A program made the position numbers and the translations under genes. From Atkinsonella hypoxylon (lineage: Eukaryota > Ascomycota > Sordariomycetes > Hypocreales > Clavicipitaceae): a DNA stretch of 64,000 nt. Positions 39,790 to 50,541 of the stretch are shown here, piece by piece (position 1 is the first letter of the stretch; each line of letters starts with the position of its first letter). The notes under the pieces are model-generated. The model ran no database searches and was not told the DNA's origin. It saw only the letters and a program-made list of their open reading frames with translations. The stretch is from the NCBI GenBank assembly GCA_000729835.1, contig JFHB01000066.1:1-64000 (forward strand), in the 5' to 3' direction.

Positions 39790-42700
39790 TAACTTTATAC
39801 AGTAAGAGACTGGAATTATTAGATTTTAGTTATTAAAAAATACGCAACAAACAAAGGAGTTTAGAACTACCTAGATCTAGTAAAGAACAATAAAGAGGAA
39901 CTAACTAAGCTACAAGAACTAATACCTAAGGATGTTAACAAAAAGGTTACTATAGTAGAAGATTTAAATAACTATAAATTCTCTATTCTATAGTTTCTCT
40001 ACATATAATATTAAACAAAGATCTAAGACTACTATAACTAGAAGAAGGCCCTTAACAGCATCTAACAATAGATAGTTAAAACAGTTAGTAACTACTATAA
40101 AACTATTAGCTATAAGCACAATATTGCTAAGTAGATCCTTCTTCTTTAACAACAATTAAAGCTAATATCTTAGGACAACAAAAAAGAAGTACTCTTTTAA
40201 TATAAAGCTGTATTAAAGAGCCCTTCTAGAACTAAGATAAAGGAATTTATTATATTCTATAAGAAGGTACTCTTAGAAGTACAGTAAATTAATCTTCTAG
40301 ATACCTATAATCTCTAGCTAACTTTAGACTTCCTTAATGCTATTTAGTAAATTAACTCTTCCTTTTTAACCTATTAGCACAATAGAATTAGAGATAAATT
40401 AATCTTTAATAAGCCTAATTAGAAGAAAAAGATACTAAATAGCTACTAAATTGTAGATCTTTTTAAAAGCTAAATAAAGGCTAACAACAATAGATCCTTT
40501 ACTAACTTCTAGAACTAAAAAGCTCCTTTTTCTTTAAAACAGCTAAATTTACTAAATTTAAATTTAAATCCTATATACATCTATAGAAAGCCTTATAAGT
40601 ATAATAAGTGTTATTACTTAGTAAGCAACAATAGACTAAAAGACTAGAAACCTAATAAAAAGACTATTAAATCTATTTAATAAAAACTTAAGAACAATAA
40701 GTCTATAAAGAAGGTAATATATACATTAAAAAGAGATAACCTGTTTATTAGCAATAATGTTCTTCCTAAGGGATTCTCTTTATTGTCTTCTTCCTTAAAT
40801 CTAGTTATTAGTTCTGCCTTTGCTAATCTATCTTCTTCTTTTAGCAACTCTAATACCCCTTATCCTCTAAGGGACTCCTAGATTCTTAATTCTAGCTCTA
40901 ATATCTATATAACTAATAACCTAGATAGGTTATTAGATTATAAGGAAGCTACTACAATATAATAGATCTTTGCTAAAGATTTAAGCCTTTCTATTCTAGA
41001 ATACAGCTGCGTTCTTATTAGAACTAATAAAGAACTCTTCTAACTTTAATAGGTTGCCTTTATTCCTATACTCTACACTAATGTAGTAAGCCTAGATAAG
41101 CTTCTATAAGCTAGATACAACTAGAACCTAAAGATAGGTTAGGTTATAAAAGACTTAAGCAACCTCTTCTAAACAATAAGGAACTATAGGCAACTAACTA
41201 TTAAATTTAACAAAATTAACAATTAACTTAATAGTTCCTTTTTAATAACTTCTTTAGCTTTAGCAGACCTATAGCATTAATAATTAGAGCATTTTAATAA
41301 AGAAGCTCTTAAACATTTAGTAGAAGTAACTATAGGAGCTAAGGTTACTAGATTTACAAAAATTAAATGTAAAGCTTATTCTCTTTTAAAGGCAACTAGG
41401 AAAATTAATAAGGAACCTCCTTTAGGCTTTAGTTCTAGGCCCTTCTAGAAAGTCTTTATTAATATCTTTAAGCTAGAATAAGAATATAATAGTTCTAATT
41501 TAGCTCTCCTAATAAAGGATAATTTTATAAAGATAATTATATATTATCCTTTGTTTTCTTTAACTTAACAAGAGTTAGTCTTAAAGCTTAAAGTCTTTAA
41601 CAACTACATAAAGAGACAATAGCAACTAGATATCTATATTATCTATTAAGACAACAAAAGAGGTCTTTAATAAGACTATATAACCTAGATCTAGCAATAA
41701 GGAATTAAAGACAAGCTAACAGCACTATATACCTTAGCCTAAAACAGTTAAGCTAAAAGATTAGGGGGTATAATAGCTACTAAAGCTAGAACTTTATAGC
41801 TTTCCTTAAATTTACCTTTTAAATTATAGCTTAAACTCTAGAAAACAGCAACGTTCTTATATAATAGAACTCCTTAATAAGGTATAGATTAGAAGACCCC
41901 TTTTTAGGTATTCTACACTTAGCTTTCTAAAAACAATAAAGATACTAGATATTTTAGCTTCCTTAAACTAGATATCTTTTTCCTTAAAGCCTTTAGTTAT
42001 AGAGCTTATTCTCTTACAACAGAAGCTTTTAAGAATATAGCTAAATAAGAACTTAAAACTTTACTCTATATAGAGATTAGTTACTTAGTTAGTTATAATT
42101 CCTTAAACATCTTCTACATCTAGATTCTAACAAAAAACAAGATTAAAAGAGTAAAAGATATTACTTTTAATAAATCTTTCTTCTACAATCTATACAAAAA
42201 GCAACCTATTTAATAAGAGGTTTAAATATAGCTTTTAGTACACATTAAATTAACCTTTAAATTTAAAGACTTCTAACTAACTACACTTATAGAAGTACAG
42301 CTTCTACCTGTTTTAAACCTAGAAGAATACTAAGACTTTACTTCCTCTATAGAACTCTCTATAGATAAAGAACCTCTATAATAACAGGAACCTTCCTAGT
42401 TATTAACACTAAGTCTAGAGCCTTAGTTTCTTCCTTAACAGCTTCTACAACTAACTAACCCTTATAGGTTAGCAAGACTAGCTACCTATAATTCTTCTAA
42501 CTTTACCTTTACTAATAGCTTTCTACTAAGTATAAAGAAAAGACTTTATTAATAAACTCTTCCCCTTAAACCTAGGAACTAGAAAGAGCTATAATAACAC
42601 TAATTTATTAATAAGTTTAAAGAGGCAGTAATAAAGGAATTTAATAATAACTAGGAAAAGGGAACCTTTTAACTAACACTAATTATAGACCTTTCTACTA

Positions 42701-44195
42701 GATATAAGCTAATTCCTTTTACCTAGGTCTTTAAGTATAAATTTAATAAGTATAGATACCTTACTTAATTTAAAGCTAGAATCTATATAAGAGAAGACCT
42801 TTAACCTATAAGCTTAAAAGAGACTTATGCAGCAACCCTTATAGCTAGATCCTTTTAAATCCTTATAGTAATTCTAACTAAATTTAACCTTAATTCTATC
42901 TAAATAGACGCTGTTTCTGCCTTTACTAATAGTCTTTAAGATAAAACTATTTACATTAATTATCCTAATAGATTTAAGAAACTAGGATAGGCTTTATTGC
43001 TTCTTAGAGCTCTATATAGCCTAAGGAGGTCTCTCTATCTCTAGCAGAAAGATCTCTCCTTAACTCTTTAAAAACTATAACTATAGGTAGTTATAGAAGA
43101 CCCTTACATTATAATTTTAGATATAGTAGTTATCTTCTACTTTATAGATAATATTGTACTTATCTTTTAATCTAAAAACAGGAATAAGGCATAAGGAATT
43201 GCATAAGGACTTTAAGATAGTTACAAAATAAAGATCCTAGGGGATTTAAAGTGGTTTCTTAGAATTTAAATTATCTGCAATTAAAAGCTTTAAAAGACCT
43301 AGCTTTTATAAGACTTTTATATAGAGAAAATCGCTAACGAATTTCTCTCTAGAAAGATACCTAAGAAAATCTACCTAATTCTAGAACAACAACTTAAAAG
43401 GAACTAGTAATAAGCCTCTTCTTAATAGATATACTAGTATTAAAAGCTTATTAGTTCTATTAACTACCCTTCTACAATAATAAGGCTAGATATAGCTCTT
43501 GCTGTATCTAGACTCTCTAAGTACCTTTAGAATCCCTCTAAATACTACTATAAAGTAGCTGTAAAAGTAGTTATCTACCTCTTTCTTACTTAATTTCTTG
43601 CTATTTAATTCTCTAATAGCAACCTCTAGCAACAAAAGCTTGTAGTAGCTTCTAATGCTGCTTACGCTAACGATAAAGAAACCTATAAATTGTTATAAGG
43701 CTCTTTCTTTAGTCTCTTTAGTAGAGTAATTAGTTAGCAAGCAACTAAGCAACCTATAGTTATAACTTCCTCTACAGAAGCAGAGCTTCTAGCTCTTTCT
43801 ATAACAGCAAAAGACTTAATCTCTGTATCTAGGCTCCTTAACCAATTAGGTCTTAAGCTAGATATTAGCAACTAACTCTCTATTATTTAATGCAATAACC
43901 TTTAAACAATTTGTCTTATAACTCTTAATATTCCTTAAATTAAGACCGCTTTAAAATACATTAATATTTATAACTGTTAGCTTTATTAGGCCTATAAAGA
44001 AGGCCTCTTCTAGCTATTTTACACACTAACAGCAGATATAGTTACTAATAGACTTACTAAAGCTCTTATTAGTTAGAAATTTATTACCTTCTATAATTAA
44101 CTTAGTCTTATAGATGTAGAAAGTCTTATTAAGCTTAAAGAGCTTAAAGACTCTAAAGAGGAATAGAATAGATAGCTTATTAACTAACAACCTAT
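39790..44195 (+). pseudogene. Copia-3 gag-pol polyprotein, broken
   Basis: Read through TAA/TAG. Gag of the UBN2 type is at about 39.8-40.7 kb, starting near VIKKYATNKGVWNYLD-like sequence. Integrase lies around 41.2-42.2 kb. Reverse transcriptase (about 42.6-43.3 kb) includes IDAVSAFTNS and the active site FIDNIVL (ancestral YVDDIVL, 43,139-43,160). RNase H has SSTEAELLALS (about 43,775-43,805) and ends in DIVTNRLTKAL (near 44,040). Copia order is clear. Most broken codons are CAA/CAG to TAA/TAG. Confidence 0.87.
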
Positions 44196-44206
44196 CTAGG
44201 GAGGTA

Positions 44207-44714
44207 TATTAAAAGTAGCTTTAACACTAGCGATACTAATATCGCTAACTTTATGCAACATTAGCTCTAACAGCTAGTACTAGCACAACTACTCTAATAG
44301 TAGCACAACAAAGGAACTTAGTTACAACAACTAAGTGTAGGAAACAAGTAGGTGTAGTAGACTAGGATAGAATACAATAGGGGTTATCTAGTCTATTATC
44401 TTTCCTTTGTTATAGAGCTCTACACACACTAATATTAGCCCCTCTTATAGAGGTAGTGCAATAGATCACTTAGTATCTCTTAGAATTCTCTTGCTCTATA
44501 AGCTGTAGGATTTTCGGGTATCTAGCTATCCCCCTTCTTGTTTTTCCTTCTTCTCTTCTCTTTCTTCCTCTCTTAGAATTAGCTATATATAGGCCGCTTC
44601 CTCCCTCCTAAGTTAGAGGAATCAAGCAAGCAATTCACACTCTTCTACACACTAGAAGCTTCTTCATCTTCTCTCTCTTCTGTTATCTCTTCCCTCTTCC
44701 TTTTGATAGCTACA
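44207..44714 (+). repeat. Copia-3 3' LTR
   Basis: 508-bp LTR with its start mutated (TATTAAAAGTAGCTTTAACACTAG) and its end intact, the mirror image of the 5' LTR. Confidence 0.93.
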
Positions 44715-45059
44715 GCTAGAACAATCCTAGCGATCTCTAGGTAGGACTTCTATAGATAATCTAGCACTTAATCCCTTCCTTAAGGCAACTTAGCATTAGG
44801 CCGCTCCTCTACAGTAAAGGCTCCTGCGCCTGCTTAGGGGTAGTAGCGGCTTTAGGCAAGCCCCCTTTCCCCTTTGTTAACCACTATTAGGACTGCCTCC
44901 TCTGCGCTAGCGCTCTAGGAGCAATACACTATTATAGAGGGGCCTAGACGGGTTTAGTAAATGTTTTTATTGAAGTTTAGTCGATTTTAGGGCCGGTTCC
45001 GCGTCGCTGTTGGGGTGCGGGCGAAATTTATATTTAGTTAGAATAAATTATTCTAAGAC
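44715..45059 (-). other. LINE 5' end and start of ORF1
   Basis: 345 bp, GC-richer than the surrounding transposons. It is the extreme 5' part of the minus-strand LINE and ends exactly at the right copy of the 19-bp duplication (45,060). It is little mutated, like the other outer element ends. Confidence 0.7.
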
Positions 45060-45078
45060 TATTGTTTTAATTAACTTA
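45060..45078. repeat. LINE target-site duplication, right copy
   Basis: Exact 19-bp copy of 12,591-12,609. Confidence 0.85.
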
Positions 45079-45664
45079 ATAATAGGTTAGTTTAAGAGAG
45101 TAAAGAAGCCTTTAATAGAATTAGTAGAAGCTCTATTAATATAGTAAAAATCTATTTACTTACCTCTCTTTATTAATACTTCTAAATGCCTATATAAAAA
45201 GCCTTAAACCTAGTTCTTTATAAGAGGTTAAAAGTTACTGCCTTTAGCTAGTAGGTATAATATAATACTATAGAGCTATAAATAAGTTATAGGTATATTT
45301 AATAATGCCTAGAATAAAATCTAGCTAATAAGGCTTTCTTCTTCCTTATAAAAGAGTTACTATAATTGCTTAAATATATTATTTTACGTTTAGTAGCCTT
45401 TAAATTAGTTCTAAAGCGTTATCTTTAGTATTAACTACTACTTTACTGCTTAAGCAATTAGTAGGCCTTCTATAATAGTAAGTATTGCATCTTAAATATT
45501 GTTTTCTATATAGTTAGGCATTGCGAAGCTAATAATAATAAAATTATAATAGTAGTAGTTAAATTGCACAAAAAAACGCGGTTCAAAGATAGCTGCTTCT
45601 AGTGTTAAAGGAGGTAAATTTACGGTCCGAATGTAGGTGGGTTCCATAGGTGGGTGCCCTACGT
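45060..45664 (-). mobile_element. pogo/Fot1-like DNA transposon, left copy (5' half)
   Basis: The terminus reads ACGTAGGGCACCCACC from 45,664 leftward, next to a TA dinucleotide (45,665-45,666), the Tc1/mariner-pogo target. The transposase ATG is at 45,521, 143 bp inside the end, and begins MPNY.ENNIQDAIL.I..GL.IAQA, a psq-type helix-turn-helix start of DDE-1 transposases. Inverse copy at 59,964-60,188: the first about 85 bp is identical, and beyond that I see only transitions. The LINE cuts it at 45,060; the frame resumes at 12,590. Confidence 0.8.
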
Positions 45665-45666
45665 TA

Positions 45667-45938
45667 ATGAGCATACGCATTTGCAGTCCGCTGGCAAAAC
45701 ATGGAAAAATCCCGTTGAGGACTGCATATCGCTTCGTATTCAGCTACATTGAAACTACTCTGCTTCGCTTAGCCGATCAATCCGTTCTTTACCCAAGCAA
45801 CGCCTCGCTGATGCGATACTAAACACTGCATTAACGATTGGATCTATATACCAATTCAAACAAATTTTGGGAGAACAAATCCGGGCATTTTCCCCACATT
45901 GCCCTTCTTTGACAATAATCACTGGGGTGCGCCAGCGC
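45667..45938. other. Left edge of gene island, intergenic
   Basis: 272 bp of normal-composition sequence between the pogo terminus and the AP180 stop codon. It probably holds the AP180 3' untranslated region. I see no gene. RIP does not spread into it. Confidence 0.5.
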
Positions 45939-48058
45939 TTACTGCTGCCACGGCGTCTGTTGGGCTGGTCGAGGAAACACTGGGACCGTAGGCAGTTGAT
46001 CAATGCCACCACCAATGGCACTCTGATTATGCTGCCACCCCATACCGGTATTGTTGTTGACGAAGGCGCTGTGGCGGAAGGGGTTCGTTGCGCCGGTGGG
46101 CTGAGGAGCAAGGGATGCTGGATTCTGAGCCTGTTGCTGGTTTGAAGACTGGACAGGTTGCTGTTGGACGGTATTCTTGGCGAAAGGGTTGGTACTTGTA
46201 GGTTGGGCTTGGAGAGGTGTTAACGACTGGAAAGGGCTGCTGTTCTGTGGCGGTGACCGGGCAAACGGATTCGTCGACAGGCGTTTCTGCTGTTGTGCTG
46301 GTGGTGACGATGGTGAGAAGCCCGGCGAGATGCCTTGCATGCCTGCTTGCTGCTGCATCGTCATGGATTGCCGGAACGGATTAGTGCCAGTTGGGGTTGG
46401 CAGGAGGGCATGAGGCTGGCCCATTTGCATCTGCATCTGTATTGGCTGCTGCTGACCATACTGAAACGCCTGGTTTTGGTTTTGGTCCTGAAAGGTAGCC
46501 TCCGAGTGTTGCGGAATAGAGCCGAGTACGCCAGGTTGAAAGCTAGACTGCGGTGTGAATCCTCCAAACCCAGCCCCCGTGAAGTTGGGCTGCGGCTGCT
46601 GCGGTATGAACCCGCCTAAATTCTGTTGCTGGAACATATTGCTTGGTGTCAAGCCAGTTTGCTGCTGAGCAAAGCCATTTTGAGGGAACGGTATCCCAGG
46701 TTGCTGTGGTTGGAATTGCCCGGCACCGCCATGCATGCCCGTTGGCTGCGAATTGACCTGCATGGTTGTCTGGTTCTGTTCTATGGAATCAAAAAAGTCA
46801 ATCAGATCAGGATCAGGGCCCTTGTTCGCCTGCGGCTGAGCCTCAGTCTTGGCCGCTGGCACGGGGGGAAACGCGTTGTTAGAAGCAGGTGATTGCGTCT
46901 TGGTAGCGGACTTTGCAAAGTCCACCCTCGCCGCCCTAGATGGGCCGCCTTTTCTTTTCGCATCTTGTTCGGCCAAGTATTGGCGTCGGTGGATCTCAAA
47001 ATCGGCATCCTTGAGATATTCTTCGAGTTGTCGGCCCAGGTTGACGGGGGCGTGCTTCAGCTTGGGCACCTCAACGCGAGTATGGTGTTCATGGAGTCGA
47101 GCCGAGCTGAGATATTGGACGACGTAGTCAGTTTGGCGCGTAAAGGTGCGATAGATTTCCAGCGCTCTTTCAGCATCTGGTTTGGACATTTCAAAGAAGT
47201 GACCTGTGTGTCGGCGGGTGAGCAAAGATCCAGGTGAGACGGGCCTGATAGGGCGACAAACCTAGAATGTTGATGAGACCTTGGTTGAGAACTTGAAAGA
47301 GAGACAGCAGATCCAGGACGAGCAATCGGAAAATGGCAATGGTGATTTCATTTTCTGGCTCGTTTTCCAGAACCTGCGCGCACGTGTAAGAACATTTGTC
47401 CTGATGTGCAGTTGTCTTTAGGTATCTTACGTACGTCGCATTTGACCAAAGCTGACAATTGATTTTGAACTGACTCGGTCTCTCGAAGCAGACCTTTGTC
47501 GACACCTATTTTCTCCAGCCTCGATTCATTGGTGCGGACCCAGTCTGTTTTCGTGTCGCGATATGCGCGCGCTCGTTCCGAGAGGTAATTCGCATAATGC
47601 CGAATGTTCCGACCTTGAGTTTGAGCTACGGGATTTTGTGAGCTTTGGAATGCAGCTTCTTGTCGCGGAATTGGCGTTGACAAACCATCGGAAAAGTGCC
47701 CCATGGCCAAGATGCTTCTATGTTTGGAGAGAAAGGCAAGTGTCACATCTGGGGAGCCCTCCCGTATCATGAGATGAGTTGTGAGCAAGCTCTTGAGCAC
47801 CACTGTCCATGTTGAGTCGCGCAATCGGTACTGCAACGAACGAAAGACTTCGCCAACACCAGCCTCACCAGAGTGAGTCGCTATCAGGATGTGCTCGATA
47901 TATTTTGTCTTGGGCGGCGCATTCTGTGGAAAAGATCGGTACTAGTCAGCGTGGCTCGGGTGAATCGGGGACTGGGGGGACGCATGCAGTCGTTTGCGAG
48001 TCACTCGTACTTTGATCTTGGTGGCGCCCTTGACGGACTTTTCGAATGAGCCCGACAT
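45939..48058 (-). CDS. AP180/CALM-family clathrin coat assembly protein
   Basis: ANTH-domain endocytic adaptor that binds PtdIns(4,5)P2 and clathrin at the plasma membrane (yeast Yap1801/2 family). Four exons on minus: 48,011-48,058, 47,435-47,923, 47,262-47,373 and 45,939-47,203. Introns of 87, 61 and 58 nt have GT-AG ends, giving 637 aa. It starts MSGSFEKSVKGATKIKNAPP, the canonical ANTH start with the Lys-rich lipid site (K..TK.....PK.KY). The ANTH domain spans about residues 1-300, including HFFEMSKPDAERALEIYRTF and RRQYLAEQ. A Gln/Pro-rich tail follows with a clathrin-box-like LIDFFDSIE (about 350) and four NPF motifs (about 491, 528, 555, 590) for EH-domain partners such as Ede1. Confidence 0.94.
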
Positions 48059-49143
48059 GATGCGGTCCTATTGCCCTGGCTTCGAGATGCCTTGCTCCGT
48101 GCCCTGGCGAGGAGTGCAAAGAAGGCTTATCGGGCAATCCTTGATGGATGAGCAGGCTAGAGGATATATCAGGCGAGGTCGGGCTAGGTCTGGCTATAAT
48201 GGAATTTGGGGGTGGAGCGGGAGCTCATGGGGTCAGGTAGGCATGGGTGGGCATGAGCATGAGCATGAGCCTGGGCATGAGCCTGGGCATGGGTTGATGT
48301 CGCGCGCGGCTGGTGGGGCGCCGAATTTCCCGGGCTGCTGTATTCCGTCATGGAGGAAACCGGGATTCCAATGATGGAACAGACGCATGACTTTGGCTGC
48401 ATCCGTGCAAGCGCTAGAAACTTCACGGCAGTGCTAATGCGGAGGGGAAAATGGCCATTGGGCTTGGGAAATTGACGCACCTCTTTCAACTCTGGGTTCG
48501 CCTTCCGAGAATCAGTTGTCGTCCTTAACCTCTGGCGTTGCAGGAATTTTGAACCAACCCGGACAAGCCTGGAATGGCTCAGTTTGTTTTCAGGATAGCA
48601 CCTCTGTTTTCATCTCAACACGGAGAGCTGTGTCCTGTGATTCTAATTCACCATTTCCAATTAACTTTTCGTATTGTCGAATGACAGCTGGTTCCCCATT
48701 TGCTACATCGAAATCACCTACGATCTGCTTATGCCCAGGCTAACTCGTGCTACCCGAGCGACAAGAAAAATCCAAGTAACAGGTTATCCTTACTAGCCTT
48801 GAGCAATGCGAATGTTCTCATCAACGAACATCGCCCAGTACGCGGACGAATCTTAAGATGCAATCGACCAGAGAAACGACGAAGACAACTGCAGAAGTGC
48901 TCCTAGAATGGGACAATATTAATCCAGACAACTTTGGCACAGGGTTTGCAGAATGCGGGTAACAAAATGGGGCATCAATTCCCACCGGACAAAACAAATG
49001 CACCACTGGATCTAGCCAAATCAGGAATGATCACTTTTGGTGTGCTCCCCACTCAAAAGTAATCTAGAGGTTTCTTTTCGTGCCAGTCAGCCGTTTACAT
49101 AGATGTGTATGTAAGCCAATAGTGCGCTTTCTGAGTAATTCCT
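48059..49143. other. Intergenic region upstream of AP180
   Basis: About 1.1 kb with no gene I can support. Its left part is the AP180 promoter side. It contains a short tandem array of GGCATGAGC-type units (48,239-48,293). Small open frames here on both strands lack family features. Confidence 0.5.
48239..48293. repeat. Short tandem repeat, GGCATGAGC-type units
   Basis: About six imperfect 6- to 12-bp units (CATGAG and CCTGGG variants), 180-235 bp upstream of the AP180 start codon. It may be simple slippage or part of the promoter. Confidence 0.7.
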
Positions 49144-49440
49144 TTAATTGAAGCTATTGATGATATCTACAAGGCTCTTGTGGCGGCTCTTGAGGCTGAT
49201 AATGCCCCATCCATTACTTAGAGGAGGGCTAGAATTGTATGTGAAGGCTGTAGAAGGAGCTGCGATATATGGCGGCGGCCCCGAATGCGTTATTTGAGGC
49301 TGAACAGGTTGCTGCTGTTGCTGAACATGTTGCTGTTGTTGTTGCTGTGAGGCCTTAATTATTGTAAAAAGTATATCAATCCTTGTGTTGATGTTCGCGA
49401 GAGTGTTCCTTTGCGTGCTTTTGCCTGCAGCAGTACTCAT
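49144..49440 (-). CDS. Possible small Gln-rich protein (98 aa)
   Basis: An open frame with a real ATG at 49,440 and a TAA end. It has a short N-terminal helix-like part (STQRNTLANINTRIDILFTIIKA), then two Gln runs (residues about 32-37 and 40-45) and a Pro/Ser-rich tail. No family is recognised. The Gln runs give it some coding character but could also make a spurious ORF. Its start codon lies on the edge of the large palindrome at 49,438-49,799, so any promoter would lie inside that palindrome. It could be the remnant of a larger gene. Confidence 0.3.
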   Translation of the reverse strand: MSTAAGKSTQRNTLANINTRIDILFTIIKASQQQQQQHVQQQQQPVQPQITHSGPPPYIAAPSTAFTYNSSPPLSNGWGIISLKSRHKSLVDIINSFN

Positions 49441-49799
49441 GCTTGCGATTGATATTGCAAGCGTTGAAGCCGTTAAAGACGGGCGAGTTAACGTTCATCT
49501 ATCCAGTTAAGGACAAGCAAACCGACAGATACAAGAGACTATGATTAGAAGATAGGCTTAATGAGGTCCGCTATGCTCAGCTCACTAGAAACAAAGCGAT
49601 TCTATAGATAAATTAGCGACCACTAATTCATCCATGGGATCGCTTTGTTTCTGGCGAGTTAAGCATAGCGGACGTCCTTAGCCTATCTTCCGATTGTAAT
49701 CTCTTATACCTATCGTTTTTCTTGTTCTTAACTGGATAGATAAAGGTCAACTCGCCCGTCTTTAACGGCTGCAACGAGTGCACATCAATCGCAAGCATG
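49438..49799. repeat. 362-bp near-perfect palindrome (inverted duplication)
   Basis: The left arm (49,438-about 49,617) and right arm (about 49,622-49,799) are inverted copies with only about 4-6 bp between them. Shared blocks include CATGCTTGCGATTGAT, GCCGTTAAAGACGGGCGAGTT, TATCCAGTTAAG, GAAGATAGGCT and GAAACAAAGCGAT. Several differences near the centre are RIP-type: left CTATAGATAAATTAG against CCATGGATGAATTAG in the right arm. The minus reading of the right arm is open for about 55 codons after an ATG. No transposon terminus or target duplication is visible. Confidence 0.85.
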
Positions 49800-50541
49800 T
49801 TTTAATGGCAGGACTACTGCACGCCAGGTTATGTGAAAATTGCACAGGAAATGAACTGGTTTCTCCTAAACCGATGTTGCCTGTGAAGGATACTCCGTAA
49901 AGTTATCGCGCACTACGCGAGGCTAGACACACAAGAAGCATTCTCAGCGAAGTGCGACATCTGGAGTAGTCAGTGATATGAACCCCCGGACCTCCCAAAG
50001 AAGATCGAAAACCTTCCATTCGTAATAAATCAGAGTTGTTTTTCATCGCGTCCGATACAGTAACAAGGTCGGTGTGTCGAACGCCTATTTCAAAATACCA
50101 GTTCTCGCCTCACCAACAAACCACTTAGGCCCCGAGGGGAGAGTTCGAAGGTTTGGCAAAACGGCATCTGCATCATATTATGCACACGGTTCTCATCATC
50201 TGTGTGGCAAGAAAATGTCAGTTGGTGCTTGTCATAGCAATTACCAGGGACGGGGTGGGCGTACACTTATTTGAATGGAAGGGTCATGAGGAGAAGAAGG
50301 GAAAAAAAGACAAAAAGTTGGTGCCACGCTGCGTGAATTTAAAGAGAATGTGGAGCGGTGGGCCCTGGTCAGTGGGCGGCATCAGTTGGCAGAATTGACC
50401 ACGCTGGGTTTCATTATGTCAGAGCTCCCAGGCCTTCGTTCCATCTCAAGTTTGACAAGCAAAAGTTGAAGCTTGAAAAGTGACCAGGTTGCTCCTGGTT
50501 GTGCGTTTGCACTTGGCGTTTAGTTTCAATCACTCCCAGCA
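49800..50541. other. Intergenic region upstream of mitochondrial AspRS
   Basis: About 740 bp without a supportable gene. It should include the AspRS promoter and leader. No clear TATA box or other site is recognised. Confidence 0.45.

Larger units (their letters stand above)
38553..44714 (+). mobile_element. Copia-3: full-length Ty1/Copia element of a second family
   Basis: LTRs are at 38,553-39,060 and 44,207-44,714, 508 bp each, beginning TGTTAAAAGTAGC and ending ATAGCTACA. The polypurine tract CTAGGGAGGTA is at 44,196-44,206. Flanking 5-mers GCTAC (38,548-38,552) and GCTAG (44,715-44,719) differ at one base. The gag-pol frame is on plus. The LTRs are unrelated to those of Copia-1/2. It is inserted in the 5' part of the LINE. 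Confidence 0.92.
12610..45059 (-). mobile_element. Tad1-like LINE (non-LTR retrotransposon), split by three insertions
   Basis: Minus-strand element in four pieces: the 5' end and start of ORF1 (44,715-45,059), ORF1 with zinc knuckles (37,636-38,552), the end of ORF1 and ORF2 (22,212-25,902), and the 3' region (12,610-14,371). Removing Copia-3, Gypsy-1 and Copia-2 leaves about 6.7 kb, normal for the family. The 3' tail on minus ends in TAATAATAA directly before the 19-bp duplication, as in LINEs with short repeat tails. The ORF1 frame reads through the Gypsy-1 insertion point. RIP has broken both ORFs, and the two extreme ends are the least mutated parts. Confidence 0.85.

Noticed and set aside
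45755..47127. Several 60-120-aa ORFs on both strands across the AP180 gene
   Set aside because: Shadows of the long AP180 exon in other frames. Only the 45,939-48,058 minus frame shows domain content.
48239..48489. 101-aa minus ORF over the GGCATGAGC repeat
   Set aside because: Its His/Ala repeats are simply translated tandem DNA repeat, and no family is recognised.
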